From: Pseudomonas khavaziana
GTDB lineage: Bacteria > Pseudomonadota > Gammaproteobacteria > Pseudomonadales > Pseudomonadaceae
Assembly: GCF_019145205.1 (NCBI RefSeq)
Contig: NZ_JAHSTT010000011.1
Location: 124,001-188,000, forward strand
Direction: 5' to 3'
Length of the DNA: 64,000 nt
Notes under the pieces: model-generated
What the model was told of the DNA's origin: nothing
What the model saw: only the letters and a program-made list of their open reading frames with translations
The model's database searches: none
Program-made: the position numbers and the translations under genes
Shown here: in pieces, positions 28,036 through 35,992 of the stretch
Layout of the letters: every line of letters begins with the position of its first letter
How positions within the stretch are numbered: position 1 is the first letter of the stretch

Positions 28036-29375
28036 AGCCGGTGGTGATTGTCGGCGCAGGCCCGGCGGGCATCCGCGCCGCCCGCACACTGCTTGACCAC
28101 GGCATCCGGCCCTGCCTGATCGACGAGAACCTGCGCGCAGGTGGGCAGATCTATCGGCGCCAACCGGAAAATTTCCGGCGCTCTGCCAGGCAGCTTTACG
28201 GTTTTGAAGCAGGCAAGGCTCAGGCTGTGCACCACACCATGGATGAACTCGCAGGGTTGATCGACTACCGACCGCACACCCTGGTGTGGAACGCTGAGGA
28301 CGGCCGCCTCGACCTGCTCGACAATGGTCGCGCCCAGAGCATCGAGTACTCCAGGCTCATCGTCGCTACCGGCGCCACCGACCGCATCCTGCCGGTACCG
28401 GGCTGGACCTTCCCAGGTGTCTATAGCCTGGGCGCGGCACAGATCGCCTTGAAATATCAGGGCTGCGCGATTGGCGGGCGCGTGGCGTTTTGTGGTTCCG
28501 GGCCACTGCTCTATCTGGTCGCTTACCAATACGCCCAGGCCGGCGCCAAGGTGGTGGCGGTGCTCGACAGCGCACCGTTCAGCGCCCAGTGTCGTGCATT
28601 GCCGGCGCTGCTCAGGCAACCGCTGACCCTGGCCAAAGGCATGTATTACCGCGCCTGGCTGAGCGCCCACGGGATCCCCGTGCATCAGGGCGCGACACTC
28701 AGGCAGATCGACGGCGACCAACGGGTTCGCGGGATTCGCTGGGGCGAACAGAGCCTGGAATGCGACGCGGTGGCCTTCGCCCATGCCCTGCGCAGCGAGA
28801 CACAATTGGCGGATTTGCTCGGCTGTGAATTTGCCTGGGACAGTCTCAACCGAGCCTGGTTGCCCCAACGGGACAGCGCCGGGCGCAGCAGTGTCGAAGC
28901 GGTGTACCTGGCCGGCGACGGCGCCGGGATCATGGGCGCGGATGCGGCGCAAATGGCCGGCGAATGTGCGGCGTTGGCGCTGCTGGAGGATGCCGGCAGC
29001 ACGGTCGATCAGCGCCGCCGGGAGGCACTGCAGAAACAGTTGGCGAGTATCCGACGCTTTCGCCAGGGCCTGGAAACCGCGTTCCCCTTCCCTGAACACT
29101 GGGCCGCGCAAGCGCCGGACGAATTGATGCTGTGCCGCTGCGAAGAGGTCAGCGCCGGCGCGGTGCGGGCGGTGGTAGATGAAGGCCACTGGGAAATCAA
29201 CCGGGTCAAGGCCCATTGCCGCGTCGGTATGGGTCGTTGCCAGGGCCGCATGTGCGGGTTGGCGGCGGCGGAAATTGTCGCGGAGCGCAGTGGGCGTCGC
29301 ATCGATCAGGTGGGACGCCTGCGTGGCCAGGCGCCGATCAAACCATTGCCGTTTGGCGTGGAGGTACAACCGTGA
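28032..29375 (+). CDS. FAD/NAD(P)-binding dehydrogenase subunit, HcnB/OoxA-like
   Basis: 447-aa flavoprotein. N-terminal dinucleotide motif GAGPAG (residues 8-13), second motif GSGPLL near 157, and a C-terminal BFD-like cluster with four cysteines (LCRCEE, HCRVGMGRCQGRMC, about 375-415). This is the alpha/B subunit of the HcnABC-type heterotrimer. Coupled to its neighbours by 4-nt overlaps on both sides. Family members oxidise glycine, opines or D-hydroxyproline, transferring electrons through FAD and Fe-S centres. The substrate here is unknown, though the importer suggests an amine or amino-acid-like compound. Confidence 0.87.
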   Translation: MKPVVIVGAGPAGIRAARTLLDHGIRPCLIDENLRAGGQIYRRQPENFRRSARQLYGFEAGKAQAVHHTMDELAGLIDYRPHTLVWNAEDGRLDLLDNGRAQSIEYSRLIVATGATDRILPVPGWTFPGVYSLGAAQIALKYQGCAIGGRVAFCGSGPLLYLVAYQYAQAGAKVVAVLDSAPFSAQCRALPALLRQPLTLAKGMYYRAWLSAHGIPVHQGATLRQIDGDQRVRGIRWGEQSLECDAVAFAHALRSETQLADLLGCEFAWDSLNRAWLPQRDSAGRSSVEAVYLAGDGAGIMGADAAQMAGECAALALLEDAGSTVDQRRREALQKQLASIRRFRQGLETAFPFPEHWAAQAPDELMLCRCEEVSAGAVRAVVDEGHWEINRVKAHCRVGMGRCQGRMCGLAAAEIVAERSGRRIDQVGRLRGQAPIKPLPFGVEVQP

Positions 29376-30469
29376 TCGACGTGATCGTCTTGGGCGGCGG
29401 CATCGTCGGCGCTTCGGCGGCCTTGATGCTGGCGCAGAAAGGTCAGCGGGTGGCGCTGGTGGAGCGGGACTTTTGCGGCTCGCATTCCAGCGGCGTCAAT
29501 TACGGCGGCGTGCGCCGTCAGGGGCGGCCATTGCATCAGTTGCCATTGTCCCAGCGCGCCCATCAGCTGTGGGCCGACTTGCCGGGGCTGATCGGTATAG
29601 ACGGCGAATACGTGTGCTGCGGGCATTTGAAGCTGGCCCGCAGCCCTGCGGACTTCGCCACGCTGCAAGCGTACGCCACACAAACCGATGGCTTTGGCCT
29701 GGACTTGCAGTTACTGGATCAGCGCCAATTGCGCGTGCGTTTCCCTTGGGTGGGTGACGTGGCCGTGGGCGCCTCGCTGTGCCCTGAAGACGGGCATGCC
29801 AACCCACGTCTGGTCTCCCCGGCCTTCGCCCGCGCCGCGCAACGCCTCGGCGCCTCGGTGCATGAGCAAGCCGAGGTGACCCGCATCGAACATGACAGCC
29901 GCCAGTTCCAGGTGCATTGCGCCAATGGCTTGCACTTACAGGCGCCCTGGCTGCTCAACTGCGCCGGCGCCTGGGCTGGCAGTGTCGCCGCGCAATTTGG
30001 CGAGCCGGTGCCGATCACTTCGGCGCACCCGGCAATGCTGGTGACCGAGCCGTTGCCGGTGGTGATGACAGTCAGCACCGGCGTCGAGGGCGGCGGCATC
30101 TATGCGCGACAGGTCGCCAGAGGCAATTGCATCCTCGGCGGCGGTCGTGGCTTTGCCGTCGACCCATGCAGGGCCAGGCCAGGCCAGGTGGCGGTGCTGG
30201 AGATTTTGCGCAATGCCGGCGAGCTGTATCCGTTTCTCAAGGGCGCCCAGGCCATTCGGACCTGGAGCGGCACCGAAGGTTACTTGCCCGATCACGAACC
30301 GGTGATCGGCCCCAGCAGCACCCAACCAGGGCTGCTCCACGGTTTTGGCTTCGCCGGCGCCGGGTTCCAGCTGGGGCCCGCGGTCGGTGAGGCCCTGGCA
30401 GAAATCGTCTGCACAGGCGCCAGTCGCCAACCTATCGAAGCGTTTTCCATCCGTCGTTTCCAAGCCTGA
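29372..30469 (+). CDS. FAD-dependent oxidoreductase of the DAO family, HcnC/OoxB-like
   Basis: 365-aa flavin subunit, probably catalytic. The GTG at 29372 overlaps the previous stop by 4 nt (GTGA) and places the FAD motif GGGIVG at 8-13, as usual in the DAO fold. The C-terminus carries the second FAD contact region (GLLHGFGFAGAGFQLGP). A longer in-frame ORF starts at 29216, inside the previous gene, and is not credible. Expected reaction: dehydrogenation of a C-N bond in an amino acid, opine or imino acid. Completes the three-subunit enzyme. Confidence 0.87.
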   Translation: MIDVIVLGGGIVGASAALMLAQKGQRVALVERDFCGSHSSGVNYGGVRRQGRPLHQLPLSQRAHQLWADLPGLIGIDGEYVCCGHLKLARSPADFATLQAYATQTDGFGLDLQLLDQRQLRVRFPWVGDVAVGASLCPEDGHANPRLVSPAFARAAQRLGASVHEQAEVTRIEHDSRQFQVHCANGLHLQAPWLLNCAGAWAGSVAAQFGEPVPITSAHPAMLVTEPLPVVMTVSTGVEGGGIYARQVARGNCILGGGRGFAVDPCRARPGQVAVLEILRNAGELYPFLKGAQAIRTWSGTEGYLPDHEPVIGPSSTQPGLLHGFGFAGAGFQLGPAVGEALAEIVCTGASRQPIEAFSIRRFQA

Positions 30470-30482
30470 GAGGAAAAACCCC

Positions 30483-31514
30483 ATGCACTTACGTCTTGCG
30501 TTGTCCTGCTTGTCCCTTGCCTTGCTCACCGGCACCGCCCACGCCGCACCGACGCTGTACCTGGGCATGAACGGCGGCACCATGGAACGGGTGTACGCCG
30601 ACAAGGTGCTGCCCGCCTTCGAGAAGGCCAATAACGTCAAGGTGGTGATCGTGCCCGGCACTTCATCGGACATCCTTGCCAAGGTCCAGGCCAACCAGGC
30701 CAACCCGCAGATGCATGTGATGTTCCTTGACGACGGCATCATGTACCGCGCCATCGCCATGGGCCTGTGCGATAAGCTCGCGCCGAGCCCGACCCTGGCG
30801 CAAATCCCGGCCAAGGCCAGGATCAAGGAGCAGGCGGTGGCCGTGACCCTGGGCGTCACCGGCCTGGGCTACAACGCCAGGCTGTTCAAGGAAAAAGGCT
30901 GGGCAGCGCCCACCTCGTGGATGGACCTGGCCGACCCGCGCTTCAAGGAAAAAGTGGTGTTCCAGTCCCTGGCCTCCTCCACCTTCGGTCTGCACGGGTT
31001 CTTGATGTTCAACCGCCTCCAGGGTGGCGATGAAACCAACGTGGAACCGGGCTTCAAGGCCTGGCCAAGCACCGTCGGCCCCAATGTGCTGGAATATATC
31101 GCCAGCTCGGCAAAAATCTCCGAGATGGTGCAAACCGATGAAGCCGCAATCTTCCCCCTGACTCCGACCCAGGTCGCCACGCAAAAGCTGCTCGGTGTGC
31201 CCATGGAGTACGCACAACCCAAGGAAGGCGCAGTGGTGCTCAACGTCGCCGAATGCGTGATCGCCCGCAACGACCAGCCGGAACTGGCGCAGAAGCTCGC
31301 CGCCTTCCTGCTGACCGCCGAAGCCCAGGCGCCAGCGTTGGAAGAAGGCGACCAGATTCCATCGAACCCGACCACGCCCACCACCGAGAAGACCCGTGAA
31401 CGTGTGGAGGCCATGCAGAGTTATCTGCAGACGGCGATTTCGATTGATTGGGACCAGGTGAATCAGGCACGGCCGCAGTGGAATGCGCGGTGGAGTCGGT
31501 CGATTGAGCGGTAG
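30483..31514 (+). CDS. ABC importer periplasmic substrate-binding protein
   Basis: 343-aa binding protein of the PotD/AfuA-like class. The N-terminal signal peptide has Arg at residue 4, a Leu-rich core and likely cleavage after AHA, about residue 21. The start at 30483 has GAGAGG 8-13 nt upstream; the longer frame overlaps the upstream gene by over 120 nt. Last gene of the operon, 13 bp after the oxidoreductase. It confers substrate specificity on the importer; the motif GMNGGTMERVY fits spermidine/putrescine- or Fe-type binders but does not fix the ligand. Confidence 0.9.
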   Translation: MHLRLALSCLSLALLTGTAHAAPTLYLGMNGGTMERVYADKVLPAFEKANNVKVVIVPGTSSDILAKVQANQANPQMHVMFLDDGIMYRAIAMGLCDKLAPSPTLAQIPAKARIKEQAVAVTLGVTGLGYNARLFKEKGWAAPTSWMDLADPRFKEKVVFQSLASSTFGLHGFLMFNRLQGGDETNVEPGFKAWPSTVGPNVLEYIASSAKISEMVQTDEAAIFPLTPTQVATQKLLGVPMEYAQPKEGAVVLNVAECVIARNDQPELAQKLAAFLLTAEAQAPALEEGDQIPSNPTTPTTEKTRERVEAMQSYLQTAISIDWDQVNQARPQWNARWSRSIER

Positions 31515-31523
31515 GCTTCTGGG

Positions 31524-31599
31524 CCTGTGGGAGCAAGCTTCCTCGGCCAAGTCACCGATTGCCTGGGCCATCTCTTGACTGACCAGCCGCTCCCACAGG
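31524..31599. terminator. REP-type inverted repeat between convergent genes
   Basis: CCTGTGGGAG (31524-31533) and CTCCCACAGG (31590-31599) are a perfect 10-bp inverted repeat spaced by 56 nt, in the 121-bp gap between the binding-protein gene and nadE. The sequence class (GTGGGAGCAAGCT) is that of Pseudomonas REP elements. It may end transcription from both sides. Confidence 0.6.
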
Positions 31600-31635
31600 T
31601 CCAGCGGCGTAACAAAGTTGTAAGGGCAACTTTGC

Positions 31636-32445
31636 CTAAAGAGGCACGATGGGCAGCGCACGCTTGTGCGCGGTCTTGCTGTAGGCGCTCTCTACAATAG
31701 TTCTTACGTGCTCACTCACGGGCTCACCCATCAGGTACGCATCGATGTCGTCATAGGTACAGCCGTAGGCGACTTCGTCCAGCTTGCCTGGCGCCAATTC
31801 CTCGAGGTCGGCGGTCGGGGCTTTTTTGACCAGGTTGTCGGGGGCGCCCAGTGCAGTGCCGAGCAGGCGTACCTGGGTTTTGGTCAGGCCGGACAGCGGT
31901 GCCAGGTCGCAGGCGCCGTCGCCGAATTTGGTGAAGAAACCCATCAGCGCTTCAGCGCCTTGGTCGGTACCGACCACCAGACCGTTTTGCAGGTTGGCGA
32001 CGGCATATTGCGCAATCATCCGCGTGCGCGCCTTGACGTTGCCTTTGATGAAGTCCACGCGTTCAGCATCGACCTCGCCGGCAGGCAGGCTGCTCATCAG
32101 GCCATCGACACTGGCGGCGATGTTTACGATATCGATCTGGTCCGGCCGTATAAAGTCCAGGGACGCGGTAGCATCGTGCTCGTCAGCCTGGCTCTTGTAC
32201 GGTAGGCGCATGGCGATGAACCGCGCGACGTAATCCTGCGCGCGCAGCTGCTCGACCGCCAGCTGGCACAGGCGGCCGGCGACCAGCGAGTCGACGCCAC
32301 CACTGATGCCCAGCACCAGAGCTTTGCAGTTCGAATTGCGCAAGGTGCGCTTGATGAAGTCGATGCGACGTTGGATTTCCTTGGCTTCGCCCCCCTTCAC
32401 CAGTTGCCGATTGATATTCAGTTCCTGTGCGATACGGTCCTGCAT
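31636..32445 (-). CDS. nadE: NAD+ synthetase (ammonia-type)
   Basis: 269-aa enzyme that amidates nicotinic acid adenine dinucleotide to NAD+ with ATP. The PP-loop motif SGGVDS is at residues 48-53. There is no glutaminase domain, so it uses ammonia. The start MQDRIAQELN at 32445 follows GGAGGTG at a good distance and lies one base after the pncB stop. Third gene of pncA-pncB-nadE, the Preiss-Handler salvage route from nicotinamide to NAD. Confidence 0.95.
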   Translation of the reverse strand: MQDRIAQELNINRQLVKGGEAKEIQRRIDFIKRTLRNSNCKALVLGISGGVDSLVAGRLCQLAVEQLRAQDYVARFIAMRLPYKSQADEHDATASLDFIRPDQIDIVNIAASVDGLMSSLPAGEVDAERVDFIKGNVKARTRMIAQYAVANLQNGLVVGTDQGAEALMGFFTKFGDGACDLAPLSGLTKTQVRLLGTALGAPDNLVKKAPTADLEELAPGKLDEVAYGCTYDDIDAYLMGEPVSEHVRTIVESAYSKTAHKRALPIVPL

Positions 32446-32446
32446 G

Positions 32447-33664
32447 TCACACCTCCACCTTGCCGACATTGAATACCTGCGCCGCGTATTGCAAAAACGA
32501 GGCGTCTTCGCAAACGTTCTTGACCGGGTCATCGGAGAACTTCACCACCGGCTCGCCGTGCACCCGTACCAGTTTCATCACGATGCTCAGCGGCTCCACA
32601 CCTTGCACATCACACGCCAGGCTGGTGCCCATGCCAAAGCCGAACCTGGCCTTGCCACGGATGTGGCGCAGGATCGGCAGGCATTTTTCGAAGTTCAAGC
32701 CATCGGAGAACATAAGGTCTTTGGTCATGGGGTCGATGCCAAGTTCCTTGTATCTGGCCAGCACCTTGTCGGCCCAGGCGATGGGGTCACCGGAATCCTG
32801 GCGCAGGCCGTCGTAGAGCTTGGCGAAGTACAGGTCGAAGTCCTTGAGGAAAAAATCCGTGCTGATGCAGTCGGTCAGGGCAATGCCCAGGCGGCCACGG
32901 TACTCGCGCACCCAGTTTTCCAGCGCGGCGTTCTGGCTTTCACGCAGGCGCCCCAGCTGCTGGTGCACCATCAGCCATTGGTGGGCCATGGTGCCGATCA
33001 GAGGCAGGTCGAACTCGTAGGCCAGGTGCGCGTTGCTGGTGCCGACAAACTGGCCGGGAAAGTCGCGACGCATGATGTCTACCACTTCGCGCTGGGCCTT
33101 GAAGGACAGGCGCCGGCGGGTCGAGAAGTCAGACACGCGCAGGTCGGCCAATTCATCGCGGCTGAGGTTTTTTTCCAGCCAGTCGAATTTCTGGTACAGC
33201 TTGCGGGTGACGTCCTCCAGGGTGACGTCTGGGTATTTGTCACGGTTGCGCAATTCGCTGACCAGGGCCAGGACCGGTTGTTCGAACATGATGCAGTGCA
33301 GCATCGGGCCGATTACGCGAATGTTGAGCTGGCCGTCGACCTCACTGACGTGGATATAGCGCAGGTTGAAGCGGAACAGGCCAAGGAAGCGCTCGTAGTC
33401 CGGGGTGAGGTATTCGCGAAAACGCGGGTTGAACAAAAAGCGCAGCTCACCTTCGCGCATGTGCAGGCCGGCGAGTTTTTCCAGCTCGTCGCGCAGCTGC
33501 GGGATCAGGTGCCCGAGTTTTTCCCTGGAGCGCACGATGAAGTTGTATTCCACATCGACATTGGGGTGCTGGTGCAACACCGCCTGCATCATGGTGAAGG
33601 TGTAGTAGTCGGTATCGAGCAGGCCCTGGATCACTGGGGATTGCTTGTCGTAGGCACTTTCCAT
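32447..33664 (-). CDS. pncB: Nicotinate phosphoribosyltransferase
   Basis: 405-aa cytoplasmic enzyme making nicotinate mononucleotide from nicotinate and PRPP with ATP hydrolysis. Family blocks are clear: GLLDTDYYTFTMMQAVLHQHP at the N-terminus, LRVSDFSTRRRLSFKAQ (active-site His replaced region near 180), GTSNAHLAYEFDLPLIGTMAHQWLMVHQ (about 210-240) and KDLMFSDGLNFEKC. Length matches PncB. It starts 11 bp after pncA, and its stop abuts the nadE start. Confidence 0.95.
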   Translation of the reverse strand: MESAYDKQSPVIQGLLDTDYYTFTMMQAVLHQHPNVDVEYNFIVRSREKLGHLIPQLRDELEKLAGLHMREGELRFLFNPRFREYLTPDYERFLGLFRFNLRYIHVSEVDGQLNIRVIGPMLHCIMFEQPVLALVSELRNRDKYPDVTLEDVTRKLYQKFDWLEKNLSRDELADLRVSDFSTRRRLSFKAQREVVDIMRRDFPGQFVGTSNAHLAYEFDLPLIGTMAHQWLMVHQQLGRLRESQNAALENWVREYRGRLGIALTDCISTDFFLKDFDLYFAKLYDGLRQDSGDPIAWADKVLARYKELGIDPMTKDLMFSDGLNFEKCLPILRHIRGKARFGFGMGTSLACDVQGVEPLSIVMKLVRVHGEPVVKFSDDPVKNVCEDASFLQYAAQVFNVGKVEV

Positions 33665-33675
33665 GGTGGGTCTCC

Positions 33676-34323
33676 TTAACGCGCGGCCATCGCGGCCAGT
33701 TCTTCGCGGGTACTGCTGATGACAGCACCGGCCTTGAGCAACTCATTCACGGCCTGTACACCGCCCTCCTCACTGATGCTGCGGCAGGCCGGCAGGTGCA
33801 GGACGACTTGCAGGCCAGCCTTGAGCAGTTGCAGTGCGGTGGTCTTGACGCAGTAGTCCAGGGCCAGGCCGCCGACGATCACGCGGGCGACGCCCTGGGC
33901 CTTGAGGTACTCGATCACCCCGGTGGACAGCTTGTCGTGCAGGTCGTGGTAGCAGGCGCCATAGGGGTGCAGGTCGGGTTCGACGCCTTTCCAGGTGAAG
34001 TAGTCGTAGTCATAGGGGCTGGGCAACTCGTCGAGCAAGGTGAAGCCCTCGGTGCCCGGCACACAGTGGCTGACCCAGGTGACATCGGCGTGGACCAGGC
34101 CGGTGGGTTGCAGCATCTCGCTGTGCTGCGCTACCACCCATGGCGCGTGGGGCGTGTGGGCGTCCTTGCTGCCGATGCGATGGCCGGCAAGGCTGGCCAT
34201 GTAGTTGAGCTCGGCACCGATGCGGTCGCCACCGGCCACCGGCAATTCATTGGGGCACAGCGGCGTGAAGCTTTTCTGGGCGTCGACGTCGAATGAAGCG
34301 ACAGCGGTTTTAGCAAGGGTCAT
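33676..34323 (-). CDS. pncA: Nicotinamidase
   Basis: 215-aa isochorismatase-fold hydrolase converting nicotinamide to nicotinate. Catalytic residues are visible: Asp14 in DVDAQKSF, Lys in FTWKGVEPD, and Cys in GGLALDYCVKTTA. Metal ligands lie in KDAHTPHAPW. The start MTLAKTAV at 34323 has GGAGA 8-12 nt upstream. First gene of the operon, 27 bp from a perfect palindrome that is the likely NrtR operator. Confidence 0.93.
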   Translation of the reverse strand: MTLAKTAVASFDVDAQKSFTPLCPNELPVAGGDRIGAELNYMASLAGHRIGSKDAHTPHAPWVVAQHSEMLQPTGLVHADVTWVSHCVPGTEGFTLLDELPSPYDYDYFTWKGVEPDLHPYGACYHDLHDKLSTGVIEYLKAQGVARVIVGGLALDYCVKTTALQLLKAGLQVVLHLPACRSISEEGGVQAVNELLKAGAVISSTREELAAMAAR

Positions 34324-34349
34324 GGCGATTCTCCGGTGGCCTGAAAACA

Positions 34350-34370
34350 AAAGTACACGTCATGTACTTT
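34350..34370. promoter_or_regulatory. Candidate NrtR operator
   Basis: Perfect 21-bp inverted repeat: AAAGTACA (34350-34357), spacer CGTCA, TGTACTTT (34363-34370). It sits between pncA and the divergent nrtR. NrtR binds such palindromes and represses NAD salvage genes; ADP-ribose releases it in characterised cases. Confidence 0.75.
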
Positions 34371-34468
34371 CATGGCAAGAAACATTTGTTTATTTAGGCG
34401 CAGGTCAGTTCATGACATATCTGTTCGATCCGTTAGACTATGCCGGCCACTGTTGATAAGGACCTGTC

Positions 34469-35161
34469 ATGCCACTTAGCGCCTACCTGCACACCGTCGA
34501 TCTCTGCGTGCTGTGTTATTGCCGCGCCGCTGCAGAATTGAAGCTGCTGCTGAATAAACGCGAAGCTGAGCCGTTCGCCGGGCATTGGGCATTGCCGGGT
34601 GTGGTAGTGAATGGCGACGTGCAAGACCTGAGCCTCAAGGATGCGGTGGAACGCTTGCGCGCCAGTGACAAGGTCGGCCTGGACCTGGCCTGGAGCGAAC
34701 AGGTGGGCACGGTGGGCGACGCGTTTCGCGACCCGCGCTGCTGGTCGTCGTCGACTTACTATCTGGCAATCGTGGCGGATGAAATGGAGCTGGGCGGGCA
34801 CCAGGGCTGGTTTTCACTGAATTCAGTGGCCGATGGCAGTATCAAGCTGCCATTCGATCACAACAGCATCGTGGCGGCCGTGCATGAGCGGCTGTTGTCA
34901 AAGTCGCTGTACAGCAGCTTGCCGCTGATGTTCCTGGGCCATGAATTCAGCGCGCCGGAAGCGACCACGATCTTCTCCCTGGTGCTGGCGCGGCCGGTGT
35001 TGAAGACCAGTATTCGCCAGCGCCTGTTGAAACTCATGGAGGCGGGATATCTGCGCGAGACGGGGCGCAAGAAGAATGGCGAAGGCGGCCGTCCCCAGGC
35101 GACGATGGAAAACTTGAAACCTGGGGCGGTTTACTTCTTTGATCGAAGCTTTGCTGACTGA
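34469..35161 (+). CDS. nrtR: Nudix-related transcriptional regulator of NAD metabolism
   Basis: 230-aa regulator. The N-terminal Nudix-like domain (about 8-145, including FAGHWALPGVVVNGD) has a degenerate Nudix box: the catalytic REUXEEXGU pattern is reduced to AVERLRASDKVG. The C-terminal winged helix (about 155-228) contains KTSIRQRLLKLMEAGYLRETG. It probably senses an NAD-related nucleotide such as ADP-ribose without hydrolysing it. Divergent from pncA-pncB-nadE, with the palindrome at 34350 in between. Confidence 0.9.
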   Translation: MPLSAYLHTVDLCVLCYCRAAAELKLLLNKREAEPFAGHWALPGVVVNGDVQDLSLKDAVERLRASDKVGLDLAWSEQVGTVGDAFRDPRCWSSSTYYLAIVADEMELGGHQGWFSLNSVADGSIKLPFDHNSIVAAVHERLLSKSLYSSLPLMFLGHEFSAPEATTIFSLVLARPVLKTSIRQRLLKLMEAGYLRETGRKKNGEGGRPQATMENLKPGAVYFFDRSFAD

Positions 35162-35162
35162 C

Positions 35163-35176
35163 GTTCTTGCAAGAAC
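35163..35176. terminator. Short palindrome between convergent nrtR and polyol dehydrogenase genes
   Basis: GTTCTTGCAAGAAC is a perfect 14-bp palindrome in the 39-bp gap between two convergent genes. No clear T-run follows, so the terminator role is a guess. Confidence 0.3.
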
Positions 35177-35200
35177 AGCGATGGGTAAATCCGCGGGGCT

Positions 35201-35974
35201 TTAGTTCATCCAGTTACCGCCATCGACGTTGTAGGTCTGGGCCACCACATAGTCGGCTTCCTTCGAAGCCAGGAAGATAGCCATGCCGGTCAGGTCTTCG
35301 GCCGTACCCATCCGCCCAAACGGCACCTCGTCCCCTACCCGCTTTTTCTTCTCGCCCGACGCCAAACCTTCATGCCTGGCGAACAGCGCATCCACGCCAT
35401 CCCAGTGCTCGCCGTCCACCACGCCCGGGGCGATGGCGTTGACGTTGATGCCCTGCTTGATCAGGTTCAGCCCCGCCGATTGCGTCAGGCTGATCACCGC
35501 TGCCTTGGTCGCACAATAAACCGCCACCAACGGCTCGCCACGCCGCCCCGCCTGGCTGGCCATGTTGATGATCTTGCCGCCATGCCCCTGGCGGATCATC
35601 TGCCGGGCTGCGGCCTGCAAGGTGAACAGGGTGCCGGCAACGTTGATCGAAAACAGCCGCTCAAAGCTGTCGCGGGTGATGTCGACGATGGGCGCCAGGT
35701 CGAACAGTGCCGCATTGTTGATCAAGATATCCAGCTTGCCGGCATGGGCCACCACCGTGGCGATGGCAGTGTCGATGGATGCTTGGTCGGTGACGTCCAT
35801 CGCCACCGCGTAGGCTTGAGGCCCAAGTTCGGCTGCTGTAGCCCGGGCCCGTTGCAGGTTGATATCGGCAATGGCAACCGTGGCGCCTTCGGCGATGTAG
35901 GCCTGGGCAAACGCACGGCCAATGCCCCGCGCCGATCCGGTGATCAGCGCGCTTTTACCTTCGAGTCGTTTCAT
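35201..35974 (-). CDS. Short-chain dehydrogenase, sorbitol (L-iditol 2-) dehydrogenase type
   Basis: 257-aa SDR enzyme. NAD-binding TGSARGIG at 12-19, NNAA near 90, active-site YxxxK in VYCATKAAV, and C-terminal VAQTYNVDGGNWMN. Several long blocks (GKIINMASQAGRRGE, INVNAIAPGVVDGEHWDGVDA) match my recollection of Rhodobacter SmoS/PolS sorbitol dehydrogenase very closely. Expected reaction: D-sorbitol (or galactitol/iditol) to the ketose with NAD+. It lies 18 bp after a polyol-binding protein gene on the same strand. Confidence 0.85.
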   Translation of the reverse strand: MKRLEGKSALITGSARGIGRAFAQAYIAEGATVAIADINLQRARATAAELGPQAYAVAMDVTDQASIDTAIATVVAHAGKLDILINNAALFDLAPIVDITRDSFERLFSINVAGTLFTLQAAARQMIRQGHGGKIINMASQAGRRGEPLVAVYCATKAAVISLTQSAGLNLIKQGINVNAIAPGVVDGEHWDGVDALFARHEGLASGEKKKRVGDEVPFGRMGTAEDLTGMAIFLASKEADYVVAQTYNVDGGNWMN

Positions 35975-35992
35975 CGGAATGTCCTGTCAAAG

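Noticed and set aside
27675..29369. 564-codon minus-strand frame opposite the dehydrogenase genes
   Set aside because: Covers three coupled, well-recognised plus-strand genes; low-complexity translation without motifs.
27745..30469. Hydrogen cyanide synthase hcnABC
   Set aside because: Subunit architecture matches, but the genes are embedded in an ABC-importer operon with an IclR regulator and no Anr-type site was noticed. The broader dehydrogenase family is the safer call.
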